Source of the DNA: Streptomyces griseoaurantiacus
Lineage (GTDB): Bacteria; Actinomycetota; Actinomycetes; Streptomycetales; Streptomycetaceae
Assembly (NCBI GenBank): GCA_014656015.1
Contig: BNBP01000011.1
Coordinates: 78,520-142,519 of the forward strand
Direction of reading: 5' to 3'
Length of the DNA: 64,000 nucleotides
Below, one piece after another: positions 63,892 through 64,000 of the stretch. The translations under genes and the position numbers were made by a program. Within the stretch, counting starts at the first letter, position 1. Each line of letters opens with the position of its first letter. A model generated the notes under the pieces. It saw only the letters and a list, made by a program, of their open reading frames with translations. It was not told where the DNA came from and did no database searches.

Positions 63892-63981
63892 CTACCGCGT
63901 TTCTTTCGGCCTCCGCCGGCAGGAGGTCCGCTTCGCTCTGCCGTCGTGCGGCCGCGCGGCGACGTCCTTGATGCTCGCCAT
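63892..63981 (-). pseudogene. LacI-like N-terminal fragment, 29 codons
   Basis: ATG 63981 has a GGAGG nine bases upstream and encodes MASIKDVAARPHDG, then a basic tail ending in a TAG. MASIKDVAA is the classic start of LacI-family repressors, but the helix-turn-helix does not continue in any frame. This looks like the stump of a deleted LacI gene or a short peptide that resembles one by chance. Confidence 0.35.
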
Positions 63982-64000
63982 CGCGTTCCACCTCCTCGTG

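Overview
The window is a stretch of Streptomyces (or very close actinomycete) chromosome. The evidence is very high GC with strong third-position GC bias, an SsgA-like sporulation protein, a complete cvn conservon (sensor kinase, roadblock protein, DUF742 protein, GTPase), a DUF397/XRE pair, a DUF574 methyltransferase, an F420-dependent oxidoreductase and frequent GTG starts. I read about 60 genes, one cut by the left edge. I see no rRNA, tRNA, CRISPR array, transposase or phage gene.

Layout. 1-5.9 kb: end of an F420-dependent oxidoreductase, a PobA-like hydroxylase, a membrane-anchored degenerate Ser/Thr kinase, an SsgA-like protein, a small conserved protein and an aldo/keto reductase. 6-8.1 kb (minus): DUF1206 membrane protein and three small proteins, one a lone FhaA-type DUF3662 domain. 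8.3-12.7 kb: RpiR regulator, a probably leaderless gene, an ANTAR-GAF-PAS-PP2C phosphatase and a DUF1232 protein. 12.7-20.8 kb: spore photoproduct lyase family protein, a solitary cytochrome oxidase subunit I with a small partner, and a three-gene FAD oxidoreductase/SRPBCC/SDR cluster. 21-26 kb: a PAS-GAF-PP2C phosphatase and two secreted beta-1,3-glucanases (GH64, GH16-CBM13) behind a perfect LacI-type palindrome. 26-34 kb: TetR with saccharopine-dehydrogenase-like protein, GlsB-type stress protein, DUF397/XRE pair, DUF574 methyltransferase, membrane PP2C phosphatase and YciO/Sua5 protein. 35-42 kb: SigB/F-type sigma factor, two small proteins, an orphan sugar-binding lipoprotein and the cvn conservon. 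42-51 kb: GlxA-type regulator with isochorismatase, a second aldo/keto reductase, a PucR-like regulator preceded by short tandem repeats, a DUF1360 protein, and a GntR-controlled catabolic operon (RraA-type aldolase, PrpF isomerase, L-2-hydroxyglutarate oxidase). 51.5-64 kb: aquaglyceroporin, GAF-ANTAR protein, YbdK-type carboxylate-amine ligase, a giant soluble hybrid histidine kinase with seven HAMP-type repeats, a second ANTAR-GAF-PAS-PP2C phosphatase, a second SigB/F-type sigma factor, CsbD and an anti-sigma-factor antagonist.

How it works together. The dominant theme is stress signalling by partner switching: four PP2C (SpoIIE/RsbU-type) phosphatases, two SigB/F-family sigma factors and one STAS antagonist, with general-stress effectors (CsbD, GlsB-like protein, aquaglyceroporin). 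No RsbW-type anti-sigma kinase is visible, so the switch must use one encoded elsewhere. The sigma gene at 61.9 kb is preceded by a near-perfect SigB-type promoter (GTGT-N15-GGGTAC), implying autoregulation or a sigma cascade. The most novel-looking module is the conservon at 36.9-42.1 kb. It sits directly behind an orphan sugar-binding lipoprotein, and its kinase has serine where the phosphoacceptor histidine is expected.
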